64,000 bases of DNA from Ganoderma boninense (Eukaryota > Basidiomycota > Agaricomycetes > Polyporales > Polyporaceae): the NCBI GenBank assembly GCA_002900995.3, contig CM035308.1, positions 2,232,001 to 2,296,000 of the forward strand, given 5' to 3'. Below the pieces are notes generated by a model that was not told where the DNA came from, made no database searches, and saw only the letters and a list, made by a program, of their open reading frames with translations. How positions within the stretch are numbered: the first letter of the stretch is position 1; every line of letters begins with the position of its first letter. A program made the translations under genes and the position numbers. Shown here one piece after another: positions 54,368-64,000 of this stretch.

Positions 54368-57300
54368 CTACGCGTACATGTCGTCATCAGAGAAGGCCGG
54401 CAGCTCAACCTCAGAAGCCTCGGACTGGCCATATGCGCGGTTGTCCTCAGTGTCGAACTCGGTGTCGTCAGGCACATCAAACTCGCTCACAACCTCAGCA
54501 TCCGCCTCGACCTCGGCCTGCTCTGCAGCTGCCCGCGCGCGTGCACCGCGCTTATCAGCAAGGTACGCTACCATTTTCTCCTCCGGTACGAGCCCCGGAA
54601 TCCGTGCCCACGATGAGAGCACTGTTCCCGCACGCACAGACTTCTCGCTGAGGGAGGTGTGCAGCCGGTTGACCATGAGGCGTCCGCGTGAGAAGGCGTG
54701 CTCAGCGTCCACGGAGGTTGCTTGAAAATGTTGGGTGAGTAATGTGCATGCCAAAGAGCGAAGATGCAAAACTTACCTGGGATAGAAAGGAAGTCAAGCG
54801 CCATCCGCGCGAGTGCGCGATCCTCAGACCCGCTCTGAATTGCGGTGTTCCAGTAGGCCAAGGGATCTTTGACAGTGGTCTGGGGCGGGGCCTGAAGGTA
54901 CTCGAGGAGGGCATCGCCTCCACCAGTACCTCCGGACCTCAAGTTGATCTGTGAAAAGAGGTCGCGCATGGCCTGGAAGCATTGGTCAGTACTGGGATTG
55001 ATCTTGCAGTATGTAGGCACTTACGTTGCCCCTCCTCCCCGGGGGGACGGCAAGTCAACCTGGCCTGATGCGCGAGCGCGAGGATCCGGGGGTAGGCGCA
55101 GCAGCCGCGTCTTCCTCGTTTGTGTGGTCTGCATTCTTGTACTTCATCCACTCGCGCTCGATGAGGTGCCGAGCCTGTGCTATCCAATCCGCGGGCCACT
55201 CCGCCTTCCAGAAGTAGGTGTTCTTAAATGCAGGGTGAAGCACTGACAATAAACATGAGTGACTTAAGTTGAGTGCAAGAAAATGTCTAGACTCACACAT
55301 CGCGACCCTGTACATCGGTGACTCATCAGTCAGACCGTAGTACTTGTTGAGAACCTTCTGGCCGCGTTTTGCTGCAAGGCGGACGGAAGGGAGGAGCGTG
55401 ATGTTGTCCTGGAAATCATCGAGGTGCTTGGTAAGCACGTCAATGTATGGGATCACTTCGTGGACCAGCCCTCGGGTGCTCTCGGAGATCTCGTTCATAG
55501 CGAACAGAAAAGGCTGAGAGGCCGGGGACAAGTTCAAGTTAGCTTCATCTTCCTTATTGCGATAGCGAGACAGGCACACACATCGAGGAGCAGGTAGAGC
55601 TGCTCAAGAAAAGTCCATTCCTTGTCTGACAAGATGAAACGGTGCAAGCACACGCCGTCACTCTGGTTGAATCGGTGCATGTCGCATAGGTCGGTGAGGA
55701 TGGGCTTGAGCTCGAGCGCTCGCTCAAGTACCATGGTGACCGTGTTCCAACGTGTCCGGACCATCCGCACGAGGACCTCGCTGTGGATACCTGCATCGTC
55801 CGTGAGGCGCGCAAGCTCGGCGCGGATGGTAGGACTGAACCAGAATTTTTGGGAGAGTCGCGCGAGCTGTTCGAAATACATCCGTGGTTAAGATCAATTT
55901 ACGAAGCGACAAGGCAACGCGCAGTGCTTACCTTCTCGAGCGCGACCTTGCCGAGCTTCAGATTGTCGTTGCTCACGTCCAATGGCTCGTGATCCTCTTC
56001 ATTCTCGATGTCCTCGATAAGACGGTCGTCCGCGTGGTCGCGAGCGTGCTCGCCGCCAAGGGAGACCTCTGCGTTGTCACAATCGTCCTCGTCAGCATCG
56101 CGGAGCGCAGCAAGCTCCTTGCTGACAGCTGCACCTTTCTTTGTTGTGAATGTGGAAATGACACCCTGTTAAACATAGTCAGGATTCCGAACTTGGGGCG
56201 TGAGCGATAACCGAACTTGAGAACACACACCTTGGTCGTCAGTGCAAGCGAGTGCACGAAGCATCTGCCTCTTCCCTCTTTGCCACGAGTCTCAGAAAGT
56301 AACTTCTTGAGCTCTCGGACGAGGGCGTTGTTGACTTCGTGGTTGTCCGCCGTGATGGCGAGGATCTAGTATCTACGGAGTAAGTATCCGATGGGAACAG
56401 ATGGCCAAGTAGAAGAGCTAACCTTCTTCTCTATGCCGAAGTCGCGCAGGCATTCAGCGAGCTTTTCGGCCATGTACTTTGCTGTATGGCGCTCTGTCAA
56501 CCTGAGCACGATATGTCAGTGAGGGTCCGGGCCAGCGGTGCGAAGGGAGTAAGTGTTGAACTTACTTGATGAACTCGAGGATGATGTGTTTAATCTCACC
56601 GGCATCGTGCCAGTGAGCTGTCACCCCGAGAAATGAGATGACATTGGGAGCCGTCCAGCCGTTGATGCAGATGTGTATTTTGCCCTCAAGATTCTGCGGA
56701 AAATAGTTCAGTGAAGTATGTGCACAAAGTTGGGAGACGCGCTGCTCACCTTGAACATCTCAAGGACATGTTCCTTGGAAAGCGCGTGAATATCTTGAAC
56801 ATCGTGCGAGACGGTGGCGCGGGATGGGAGCTGAACCTTGGCATAGAGCGACTTGAGGATCATGTGGAGCTCGGGGTCGTCGACGATCTAGAAAGGCCGA
56901 TGACGGCGTGCGCACCATAGAGCGACGTAGAACCTGACGCGCACGGGCGAATACTGGGTTCCATTCGCATACGCCTCGATTAGCTCTGTCTCCGCAGTCT
57001 TGTCGGGTTCGCACGCCTTGACGTGGCGAGTGAGGTTCCCCATCGAGTCTTGAATCTCGAGGCGGTCAACATGCTTTGATGGATGCCTGGTAGGCAGCGA
57101 AAGTAAGACTTTGTGTAAAAGGAGGTAGGAAGGAGCGCAAAGAGAACTCACGCTTTACAGACAAACCGGTGCACAATCTCCCCACTCTTATTCTTGATGA
57201 TTTCCGGCTGGCGGAAATGCTTGTAGACTGCCGAGCGCCATCCCTTCGAGAGTATATCTGAGAAGTGGCCGTTAGCCACACAGCGAGCGTAATGCAGAAC

Positions 57301-57817
57301 AAGAGAAGGCACTTACCCAACGTCTCTTCCGGGGTCTTTCCCACAAACTTCTGCGCAAAGCGCGCAGACCGGGAGTTCTTCACTTGGACGCCGGCAAGCT
57401 GAGCGGCAGTCCGGGCGTGAGCCTTGACCGCGGAGATCCCTTGATCCCCGTCACTGTCGATGGCAGAGACTTCGTCATCCGAGATGGAAATGACAGGCAT
57501 CACCGGCCTCACTGGGGCGCGACCGGCGATAGGCAGGGAGGCCGCACCATGGCGAACCGCGCGCGTGCTGCGAGTCTGAGGGGGGCCTGGGTCGTTGGGC
57601 GCAGTGTCGGTGCCGCTCTCGGACACATCACCCACCGCGTCCTTGCGCCGCTTCGAGGCAACTTGTCCGCGAGTGCGAGGCAGCGCCGGCACCGAACTCG
57701 CAGAGTCGTCGCCAGGCTACACGACACCGTCGGGACCCCCGGACAACGTCTCGGCGCGAGGACACTTGTGACCGGGCTCTGTGGTAGCCTTAGAGGTGGA
57801 GGATGTGGTAGGGGCCA
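54368..57817 (-). pseudogene. hAT-B transposase, multi-exon, lightly decayed
   Basis: From the ATG at 57817 (MAPTTSSTSKATTEPG), with an in-frame TAG at 57715-57717 after GPDGVV. Order: disordered N-terminus (VISISDDEVSAIDSDGD); BED-type zinc finger (RSAVYKHFRQPEIIKNK, VHRFVCKA ... GNLTRHVKAC, 57230-57010); then the first catalytic motif as ICINGWTAPN (about 56670), where DxWT is usual; TADNHEVNNALV (second D, about 56355); CFVHSLAL (about 56250); TRWNTVTMVLERA; the C-terminal dimerisation domain VDAEHAFSRGRL and an acidic tail. About ten short introns. The stop and the D-to-N change make an active enzyme unlikely from this copy. Confidence 0.88.
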
Positions 57818-58474
57818 TGGCTCTAGGAAGGATGATAAGATGAGGGTGATGTTGGATGCTGAATGTGCAGGAATGCGGGGGAGGTGAGCGAATTGTGCTT
57901 ACCTTGATATGATGGCGCTGAGCACATTTATATGCAAGCGGAGACGGCGTTTTGGCACAGGTTCGATTGAGAGGGTCAGAGGTTGTAGGGGGAGGAGGTA
58001 TCTTCAGCGAGGCCAGGCGTCCATAGGCTGCGACGGGGGGTGCGGAGTTGTCGATTTGCGAGCCTCGCACCTCGTTGCAAAGGGCTGTGAACAACACGAC
58101 GCCTCAGTAACCATGAACTTGGGAAGAAATTGGCTATGTACCACGTCAGTGACGTCGCTGGCGTTGTCGGGAATCTGACGGCCCAAGGAGTTATCAGCTG
58201 GCCCGAGGAGCACACCATGATGGGCACAAGGTGGCATCAAGTGGCCAGAAATGAGAAGAACTCACCAGAAACTTCGGACACACCGTCTGCCGACATGGAG
58301 GACGAACGAGAGAGCGTGGGGCGTCGACGTGGCGGGGGGAGGTTGAGAAAGCCCCGGCGTTCCCGAATACCCCATACTGCTGCCTAATTAGGGACACTTC
58401 TATATCCCTGCCCGCGCCAAACGTCCACCTATCCAACTCTAATTCTCGAACATCTTCAACACTTCCACCATGTC

Positions 58475-58911
58475 TAGGGAATAGCGGGGGGTATGGGGGT
58501 TTTGGGGGGTTAGGGGTAAGGGTGTCCAAGGGTAGGGGTGAGGGTCATCAGTTCAGACCCCCCTACCCCCAGTCAAGGGTCAGGGGGTATAGCTGTAGAG
58601 GTGTTTGAAATAGTACATTGAAATGCACTCTTGAATATAGTTGTATATTGAGGGTCATACTGCTTTGCTTACATCAATGCTGCTTAACAGCAGTAGTAGA
58701 CACCTTGTAGACCATATATTTTCCCTATCTAGTACTGATTTCAGCCAAAATCTTCAAGGGTATAGCATAAGGGTATGTAAGGGTAAGGGTAAGGGTCGGA
58801 AACTTGTACCCTTGGGAAACCCCCCACCCCCCAGTCAGGGGTAAGGGTTTGGGGGGTAAGGGTAGGGAGTGTCACCTCAAACACCCTGGGGTTACCCCCC
58901 GCTATTCCCTA
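58475..58911. mobile_element. hAT-type MITE, 437 bp
   Basis: Terminal repeats TAGGGAATAGCGGGGGGTA / TACCCCCCGCTATTCCCTA, flanked by a perfect 8-bp duplication ACCATGTC (58467-58474, 58912-58919). Non-coding, with GGGGTAAGGGT-type runs. A different hAT family from hAT-B. The duplicated target contains the likely start codon of the second hAT-B gene. Confidence 0.93.
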
Positions 58912-58913
58912 AC

Positions 58914-60621
58914 CATGTCCTCGCCATCCCTCTTGCACCGCTAGGACTCTATCCACTCTTTGTGTCTCCGTTGCGCGGACCCAATCCACGTCGTAGCCGA
59001 AAGCTGTGCCCCACCAACGTGCTCAAATCCTTATCTCGATCCACTCTGCACCCACAACTTCCTAAAGCGGCACCATCAAACATTCCCTCCGCGCCTCGAT
59101 GCTGGTGAGTGTTTTTTTTACTTACCACGCACCTTTTTATGCGAACACACAGTGTGATACCTGATTTCTGGGGTAGTCTCATGACCTGGAGGATAGCTCC
59201 GGGATGCCCAATGGAATTCCACTCAGAACTGGGGCTCTTCCATTCGGTGCGATGCGCGGCGGCGTTGAACTCCGACCTATGCCTGCAAGAGCCTCCGCCG
59301 TGTCTCGTGTCGTGCAGTTGTGTTCAACTCCAACCAATGGCTGCAAGAGTCCCCCTCGTATCTCATATCGTACAAGTCTTGAAATCCCTCCGTGTTCCAA
59401 CCTGTCATTGCGTCAAGTACCCGCTGATCCTACGCGCCTGCAATCGCTCCTCCACCACCCCCCTTGTGTCAGCGATCCGCCGTTGCCGCCCGCCACCATG
59501 GCAACTCTCCATTCCCTCGAGCCCAGTATCTACCTCCTTGTCAATAGTGTCAGCTGTGCGCGCGGCTATTCCAAAGACGTGGACAATGTCGCCCTCTTTG
59601 TGAACGGTATATCCTCGACTTTCATGGTGCGTGCGCGCGAGATCCTTTCAACTTTCCTCGCGCTGACTATCGCCGTATAACTGGCATGTCTCAGCTCAAC
59701 CTCCCGACTGGTATTCTTACTCCCGATGTCCTAGATCTGGACACAGTTACCAAGTGGCTCGCAATGATCCAAGGCGAAGAACTCGCGTCCTGCGAACTCA
59801 CTGAAGAACAGCACCTACTCCTCCTCTACCTGGTTCTCGGATATCGCGCGTACATTCTGCCTTATCCCGGCGTAGACCCAGCCGATGCTGTGCTCTTCAC
59901 TGACCTCATCGCCAAGGCCGCGCTCGCACTCGATCACCATGAGCGCGCTGAGGATATGCTCAACAACCTTCTTATGTGGATGCTAGATACATTACCGGAG
60001 GTACGTCCCACTGCTAATTGTGCTTTGTTAGTGTCCTGAATATGTGTCCCCGGACAGGAGGTCTTCGCTGCTGCCACCATCGTGGCCGTCACGGTGCCCG
60101 GGCCGGACCCGACCACCCTCGCGCCAGCCCCGCCCAGCAATTCGGAGGTGACTGTGCCCCCCACTAAGCCTGCCCGCCTTCGCCCTGTCCCTGCGGCTAT
60201 TGTTGGCGGGATGCGAGTGCGCCCTTATGTCGCGCATACGTCAATTGCCTCTCTCACGCATCTTTGCGCTGCTCACGCTCAATATCTTTAAGATACCGTT
60301 TCCGTTAGTAGGGTGGTGCCAGATACCTCCATCGTCCGGACCACCGCACCTCCTGCCAGTGTTGGGACGGGGGGTGCTTCCACCACTGACAGTGATCAGG
60401 ACGCTACACGGGACCCTTTGCCACCCACGAGCCTAAGAACTGAGCACACTATTGGGGCTCGCGCAGCGGGCGGGTCGCGCGCTGTGTCCTCTAGCGCTGA
60501 CTCTGTGGCTGTGGTGGACCATGGCGCTTGGGATTCTGATGACTCCATGCTGGCCCTTGAGTTCGTTGCTGATTCCAGTGACTCGGAGAATGAATCAGTT
60601 GTGTTTGTGAGCCGCGTGTAG
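58914..60621 (+). pseudogene. Second gene of hAT-B, unknown function
   Basis: Divergent to the transposase. From the ATG at 58914: MSSPSLLHR, a TAG, then DSIHSLCLRCADPIHVVAES and a His/Cys-containing stretch, to a donor GTGAGT at 59104. Later blocks: SLEPSIYLLVNSVSCARGYS then KDVDNVALFV (about 59515-59600), RADYRRITGMSQLNLPTGIL (about 59665), DTVTKWLAMIQGEELASCEL, LLLLYLVLGYRAYILPYPG, DHHERAEDMLNNLLMWMLDT (about 59930), a Pro-rich segment TVPGPDPTTLAPAPP, and a Ser/Asp-rich C-terminus ending ENESVVFVSRV. No known domain recognised. The helical middle and acidic tail would suit a protein-interaction role; that is a guess. Confidence 0.5.
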
Positions 60622-60872
60622 CACAAATGTAGTTATGTTGTAGAAGATTCAATTACGATGTCAAATTGTGCTGTAATCCTTCAACCTATGTGTACACTGT
60701 AAAAATCTGCGGATTACCCACTGCGGATCGTATGTTTGGAAGGGTCTTGATCCAGATCCGAAGATGAGTCGGATCCGTATGACCCGGAACCGCGGATCTG
60801 GGTACTTGCGGATCTGACTCCGGGTTTATGTGGCTCAACCTGCAGCGTGATCCAGATCCGTGTTCTGCCCTA
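60622..60872. repeat. hAT-B 5' subterminal region
   Basis: Repeated motifs ATCTGCGGAT, GATCCAGATCCG, CGGATCCG and CGGATCTG up to the terminal repeat; similar motifs fill the opposite end (53820-53990). Probably transposase-binding sites. Confidence 0.65.
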
Positions 60873-60880
60873 GCCCTACC
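60873..60880 (-). repeat. hAT target-site duplication GGTAGGGC
   Basis: On the minus strand, gypsy coding for GTSNGRA ends ...CAATGGTAGGGC, directly followed by the hAT-B terminal repeat. Its partner is at 2648-2655, next to hAT-A. Confidence 0.85.
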
Positions 60881-62302
60881 ATTGGAGGTGCCCGGCTTGT
60901 GTGCAATGACAAAGTCGAACCGCGACAGATAGAGAGCCCATCGTGCCTGCCTGCGCGTGAGGTTTTGTGTGGCCTTCCAGTACTCGAGGTTCTTGTGGTC
61001 CGACTGGATCTCAAACGCACTAGGAAGACCCTCGAGGTAGTGGCGCCAGGCCTGCAGGGCACGGATGATAGCAAGCATCTCCTTGTCGTAGATCTCATAG
61101 TTGCGTTCCGCATCGCTCATTGACTCAGAGTGGAAAGCCACAGGGTGCCATTTGCCGTCCTCCTCCTCCTGAGACAGAACCGCACCGGTAGCATACCCGG
61201 ATGCATTGACTTCAATGCGGGTTTTGCGGTCTGGGTCATACATGCTCAGGACAGGGCTTTCAGTGAAACGACGTTTGAGCTCATCGAATGCTGATTGCTC
61301 TTCGGCACCCCATTGCCAGGGAGCATTACCCGTGAGACGGTCAAGGGGTTTGCATACTGCGCTAAAGTCCTTAATGAACCGCCTGTAGAAATTCGCGAAA
61401 CCGCGGAACTTCCGTACATCTGAGGCGTTCTGAGGGACAGGCCATTCTGCAATACCCCTGACCTTCACTGGGTCCATCTCCACACGGTTCTCCGAGACGA
61501 GCACACCTAGGTACTCAACCTTAGGCTGTTCGAATTTGCACTTTTCTGGCTTGCAGAACAGGTTGTGCTCTGCCAGATGCTTCAGGACCTCACGCACCAA
61601 AGTGCGGTGTTCCTCGATGTCGTTGGTGAATATGAGGATGTTGTCGAGGTAGATAGTGATTTTGCCGAGTATGATGAGGTCCTTGAAGATGTCGTTCATG
61701 AGCGCAGAGAATGTACTGGGTGAGTTAGCCAGTCTGAAGTACATCACGTTTGGTTCGAACAGTCCGCGATTGGTAACAAAGGCAGCCTTCCATTCATCAC
61801 CAGTCTTAATCCGCACATTGTTGTACCTCCAACGGATGTCAAGCTTTGTAAAGTACTTGGCCCTCTTGAGTCGATCCATCAAGTCTGACACCAACGGTAG
61901 TGGGTATCGGTTCTTAATGGTGATGTCGTTCAATCGCTGGTAGTCCTGTACAGGACGTAGGCTGCCGTCCTTCTTTTTAACGAAGAAGAACGGTGATGAC
62001 ATCGGTGACTTCGACTCTTGAATATATCCTTTGGCCAAGTTCTCACTAAGGAACTTGTCAAGCTCAACCTGCTCGCTGGAAGACAGGGGGTACACCTTGG
62101 AATGGAACATCCTAGCATCTGGTACGAGTTCTATAGCATGGTCATAGGGTCCGTGCTCAGGTAGATGTTCAGACGCCTCTTTCGAGAACACATGCAGATA
62201 CTCATGGTACTGGGGAGGTACAATCTCTTCGACAGGATGGACTTCCTTCTTCTGGTACTCTTGTTCAGCGAGCTGTTGAGAGTACGTATAGCTCGCCGAC
62301 AC
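60881..62302 (-). pseudogene. Gypsy-5 reverse transcriptase and RNase H
   Basis: Long open frame with YPLSSSEQVELDKFLSENL, SPMSSPFFFVKKKDGSLRPV, QDYQRLNDITIKNRYPLP, FTKLDIRWRYNNVRI (WGYNN is usual), then the catalytic box as IYLDNILIF where YLDD is required (about 61640). RNase H starts IEVNASGYATGAVLSQ (VDAS is usual, about 61205) and has YEIYDKEMLAI and QSDHKNLEYW. It ends in HKPGTSNG. Two catalytic Asp residues are replaced by Asn, so both activities should be lost although the frame is open. Confidence 0.9.
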
Positions 62303-62326
62303 AAAGATCTTAGGGGTACCTTGAAG

Positions 62327-62980
62327 TCATCGTCCATCTTTCAGTGCATTGAGAAGAGACTCCTCAGTGCCATCCCATTCTGGCAGAAAACCTGGTGGTG
62401 GAGGCCTATCTTCCTCCTCCTCCTCAACCATTACGGCCGTGCATATCCTACCCATCATCTTTGCCTTCCGCACCCGCCGAGAACCATTGCGCGCCGTAAG
62501 CCGTACCTCCGTATCACGCGCTTTGGTCTCAACAGGTTTGGATGCCTTCTGATGAGCTGGACATGCCTCTGGACATCTCGATAGGTGCAGCAAGCCACGT
62601 TCCCAATCTACTTCAGGGTTGTGCTCGTGCAGCCAGTCCAGGCCAATGATCACATCCTCTTCTCCTATGTCTGTCACCACAAACACCACCTTCTCTTGGT
62701 GGTCTCCAATCGCCATATCCAACACGGCGACCTCCGTGATCGTCCCATCACGGTTCTCAGTACCGTCTATGTTGTACAGAGGAATTGGCCTTGCCAACTT
62801 CCTCGTCGTAACCTGGTTCTTCTCTACGAACCTTCTATGTAAAAACTTGGTAGTAGCTCCACGATCTACCATTGCTACTATGTCCTTATGTCGCTGCTTG
62901 CCAATTAACCGTACCGGTATATGAAAGTGCTGACCACTGTGATTTACTTCATATACAAACGCGGAACTCAGTACAGAAAA
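62327..62980 (-). pseudogene. Gypsy-5 aspartic protease region
   Basis: Frame with VYEVNHSGQHFHIPVRLIG, then AMVDRGATTKFLHRRFVEKN, in the place of the catalytic D-S-G motif but reading D-R-G, and VVTDIGEEDVIIGLDWLHEHN, the second conserved protease segment. It ends in an acidic linker and KDGR-stop (62327). The changed active-site triad suggests loss of activity. Confidence 0.8.
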
Positions 62981-63030
62981 TCGACTATTACTACAAGAGC
63001 CAGCATGCGCAGCGTCCAGTGCGGCTCTAA

Positions 63031-63843
63031 TCAGAAACCCTCCTTCTTCTCAGTGGTTGTAAGGGCCGCAATCTTCTCCTCCATTGCCTTGACCTGGGCC
63101 TGGAGAGCCGCTACTTCCGTAGTCGTAGTGGACGAGGAAGCAGCTTGCTGACTCTTCAACCGCGGACAGTCATACTTGCAATGTCCGGGTTGGCCACAGA
63201 TGTAGCAGTTTCTTGGAAACGGCTTCTTCCCAGTAGTGGCCACCTTCTCCCCCTTCTTCTTCCATCCAAACGACTTTGGTCGTTCTTCCTCTTGGGTGAT
63301 GAGGGCCTGGTCAAGCGACAGCGACACCTTCTGAATCTTTGTGAGGTCGGAGATGTCATGAGCACTGGTGGTGAGGACGTCCCGGAGTCTGGGAGGCAGG
63401 CCGGAGCAGTAGTGTTCATGTTTGTCCTCATCGCCAAACTCGGTCTATGCTGCAGTCGCATTGAACTGTGCCATATACTCCTGGACAGTGCCGACCTTGC
63501 GATATGCCTTGCAAAGCTTGACCAGTTCAGCGATGGCGGCCTCTTTGTCATCAGCTGTGCAGAAGTAATCTTTGAAGGCCGTGCTGAACACGCCGTAGTC
63601 TGCCCAAGGGCTGGTTCCACTGGCAAGTTTTACAATGTGGGGGCCAGCCCAGGCTGCCGCTCCTGCTGTGGGCTTACTGAGAATGGTCATCCATATGACG
63701 TCGCTAGGCGTGCCAACCGCTACCGCCGTAAGGGTGTTGTAGTAGATCTGAGTGGCAGACACAAAGCGGAGACCATCCTGTGCAGATTTTCCATTGTATT
63801 CACGTGGGGCGATTTGAGAGAGGAGCTTGGAGGTGTCAAACAC
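63031..63843 (-). pseudogene. Gypsy-5 gag
   Basis: Starts within FDTSKLLSQIAPREYNGKS, with retrotransposon gag features (YFCTADDKEAAIAELVKLCK, VGTVQEYMAQFNATAA), an in-frame TAG (63445-63447), then DVLTTSAHDISDLTKIQ, a basic segment, and a CCHC zinc knuckle CYICGQPGHCKYDC (about 63215-63175), ending in a coiled coil VAALQAQVKAMEEKIAAL. Upstream sequence to 64000 is Lys/Ser/Pro-rich and continues beyond the window, with a further break near 63850. Confidence 0.85.
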
Positions 63844-64000
63844 TGGTGTGGAGGCAGGAGTTGGTCATGGTGGGTGCGGGAGGAGGATTGGGTGAGGACG
63901 ACAATTGCGGAGTGTTGGAACTGGTAGCTTTCGGCTTCAGTTCCTTCTTTACTTCAGGCTTCTCTTCTGCCTTAGAAGTCGACGCAATGGGTGACGAGGG

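Larger units (their letters stand above)
53813..60872 (-). mobile_element. hAT-B, two-gene hAT transposon
   Basis: Ends TAGGGCTGAACACGGATC (53813) and, at 60872 on the minus strand, TAGGGCAGAACACGGATC, 17 of 18 alike. Both have subterminal GGATCCG-rich zones. Inside are a transposase gene (minus) and a divergent second gene (plus), with a 437-bp MITE between them. The flanks are CCACTGCC and, at the other end, GGTAGGGC: they do not match each other, but GGTAGGGC matches the flank of hAT-A. Confidence 0.85.
60881..64000 (-). mobile_element. Gypsy-5, 5' half of a Ty3/gypsy element
   Basis: Gag, protease, RT and RNase H on the minus strand, ending at the hAT-B insertion in the linker after RNase H. 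Gypsy-1 begins with the next residues (ADALS), so the two look like halves of one element. Confidence 0.88.

Noticed and set aside
58495..58870. GGGGTTAGGGGTAAGGG runs, telomere-like
   Set aside because: They belong to a MITE with clear terminal repeats and an 8-bp duplication.
1..64000. CRISPR array or bacterial operon features
   Set aside because: Spliceosomal introns and fungal transposons throughout; the tandem repeats lack regular spacers.

Overview
This is a repeat-rich stretch of a filamentous basidiomycete nuclear genome, most likely an agaricomycete. Evidence: many short (about 48-100 nt) GT-AG introns, Ty1/copia and Ty3/gypsy chromodomain retrotransposons, a Tad1-like LINE, hAT and PIF/Harbinger DNA transposons, and two diverged 2-oxoglutarate/Fe(II) dioxygenase genes of the TET/JBP type, a family known to be expanded in agaricomycetes. 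I see no housekeeping genes and cannot name the species. There is a 100-base assembly gap at 26776-26875.

Layout. 1-6.0 kb: a copia 3' end (Copia-A) sits inside a hAT 3' end (hAT-A), which sits inside a gypsy integrase region (Gypsy-1); this abuts an inverted gypsy (Gypsy-2) through a chimeric LTR. 6.7-25.0 kb: one decayed multi-exon fungal gene, broken by a solo copia LTR and by a 13.6-kb terminal-inverted-repeat element that itself holds a complete copia (Copia-B, 10731-16548, target duplication AGTGA) and a LINE with another solo LTR. A 248-bp element carrying a tRNA-Cys-like sequence occurs at 23917 and again at 40935. 26.4-36.6 kb: a gene-rich island in different sequence style: a ten-exon TET/JBP-like gene (minus), an array of palindromes, five hairpins with a common core and differing, self-complementary stems, a large plus-strand gene broken by a hAT-like MITE, and an intact zinc-cysteine/coiled-coil gene. 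37-40.7 kb: gene remnants, including a second TET/JBP-like pseudogene. 40.8-49.5 kb: Copia-C, whose 3' LTR holds the tRNA element and a complete two-gene Harbinger (41335-44639); removing both and their target duplications restores exactly 426 bp. 49.5-53.8 kb: gypsy fragments. 53.8-60.9 kb: a near-complete hAT (hAT-B) with two divergent genes and a MITE. 60.9-64 kb: gypsy gag-protease-RT-RNase H (Gypsy-5), minus strand.

The pieces fit together. hAT-A and hAT-B share a 1005-bp inverted repeat (1643-2647 and 53813-54817). The target duplication GGTAGGGC at the 5' end of hAT-B, inside Gypsy-5, reappears at the 3' end of hAT-A, inside Gypsy-1, exactly where Gypsy-5 would continue. The simplest reading is a roughly 52-kb inversion, or a misassembly, between the two hAT copies.

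The best candidates for undescribed biology are the 26.4-36.6 kb island with its covarying leader hairpins, the tRNA-bearing LTR-like element, and the two-gene hAT.
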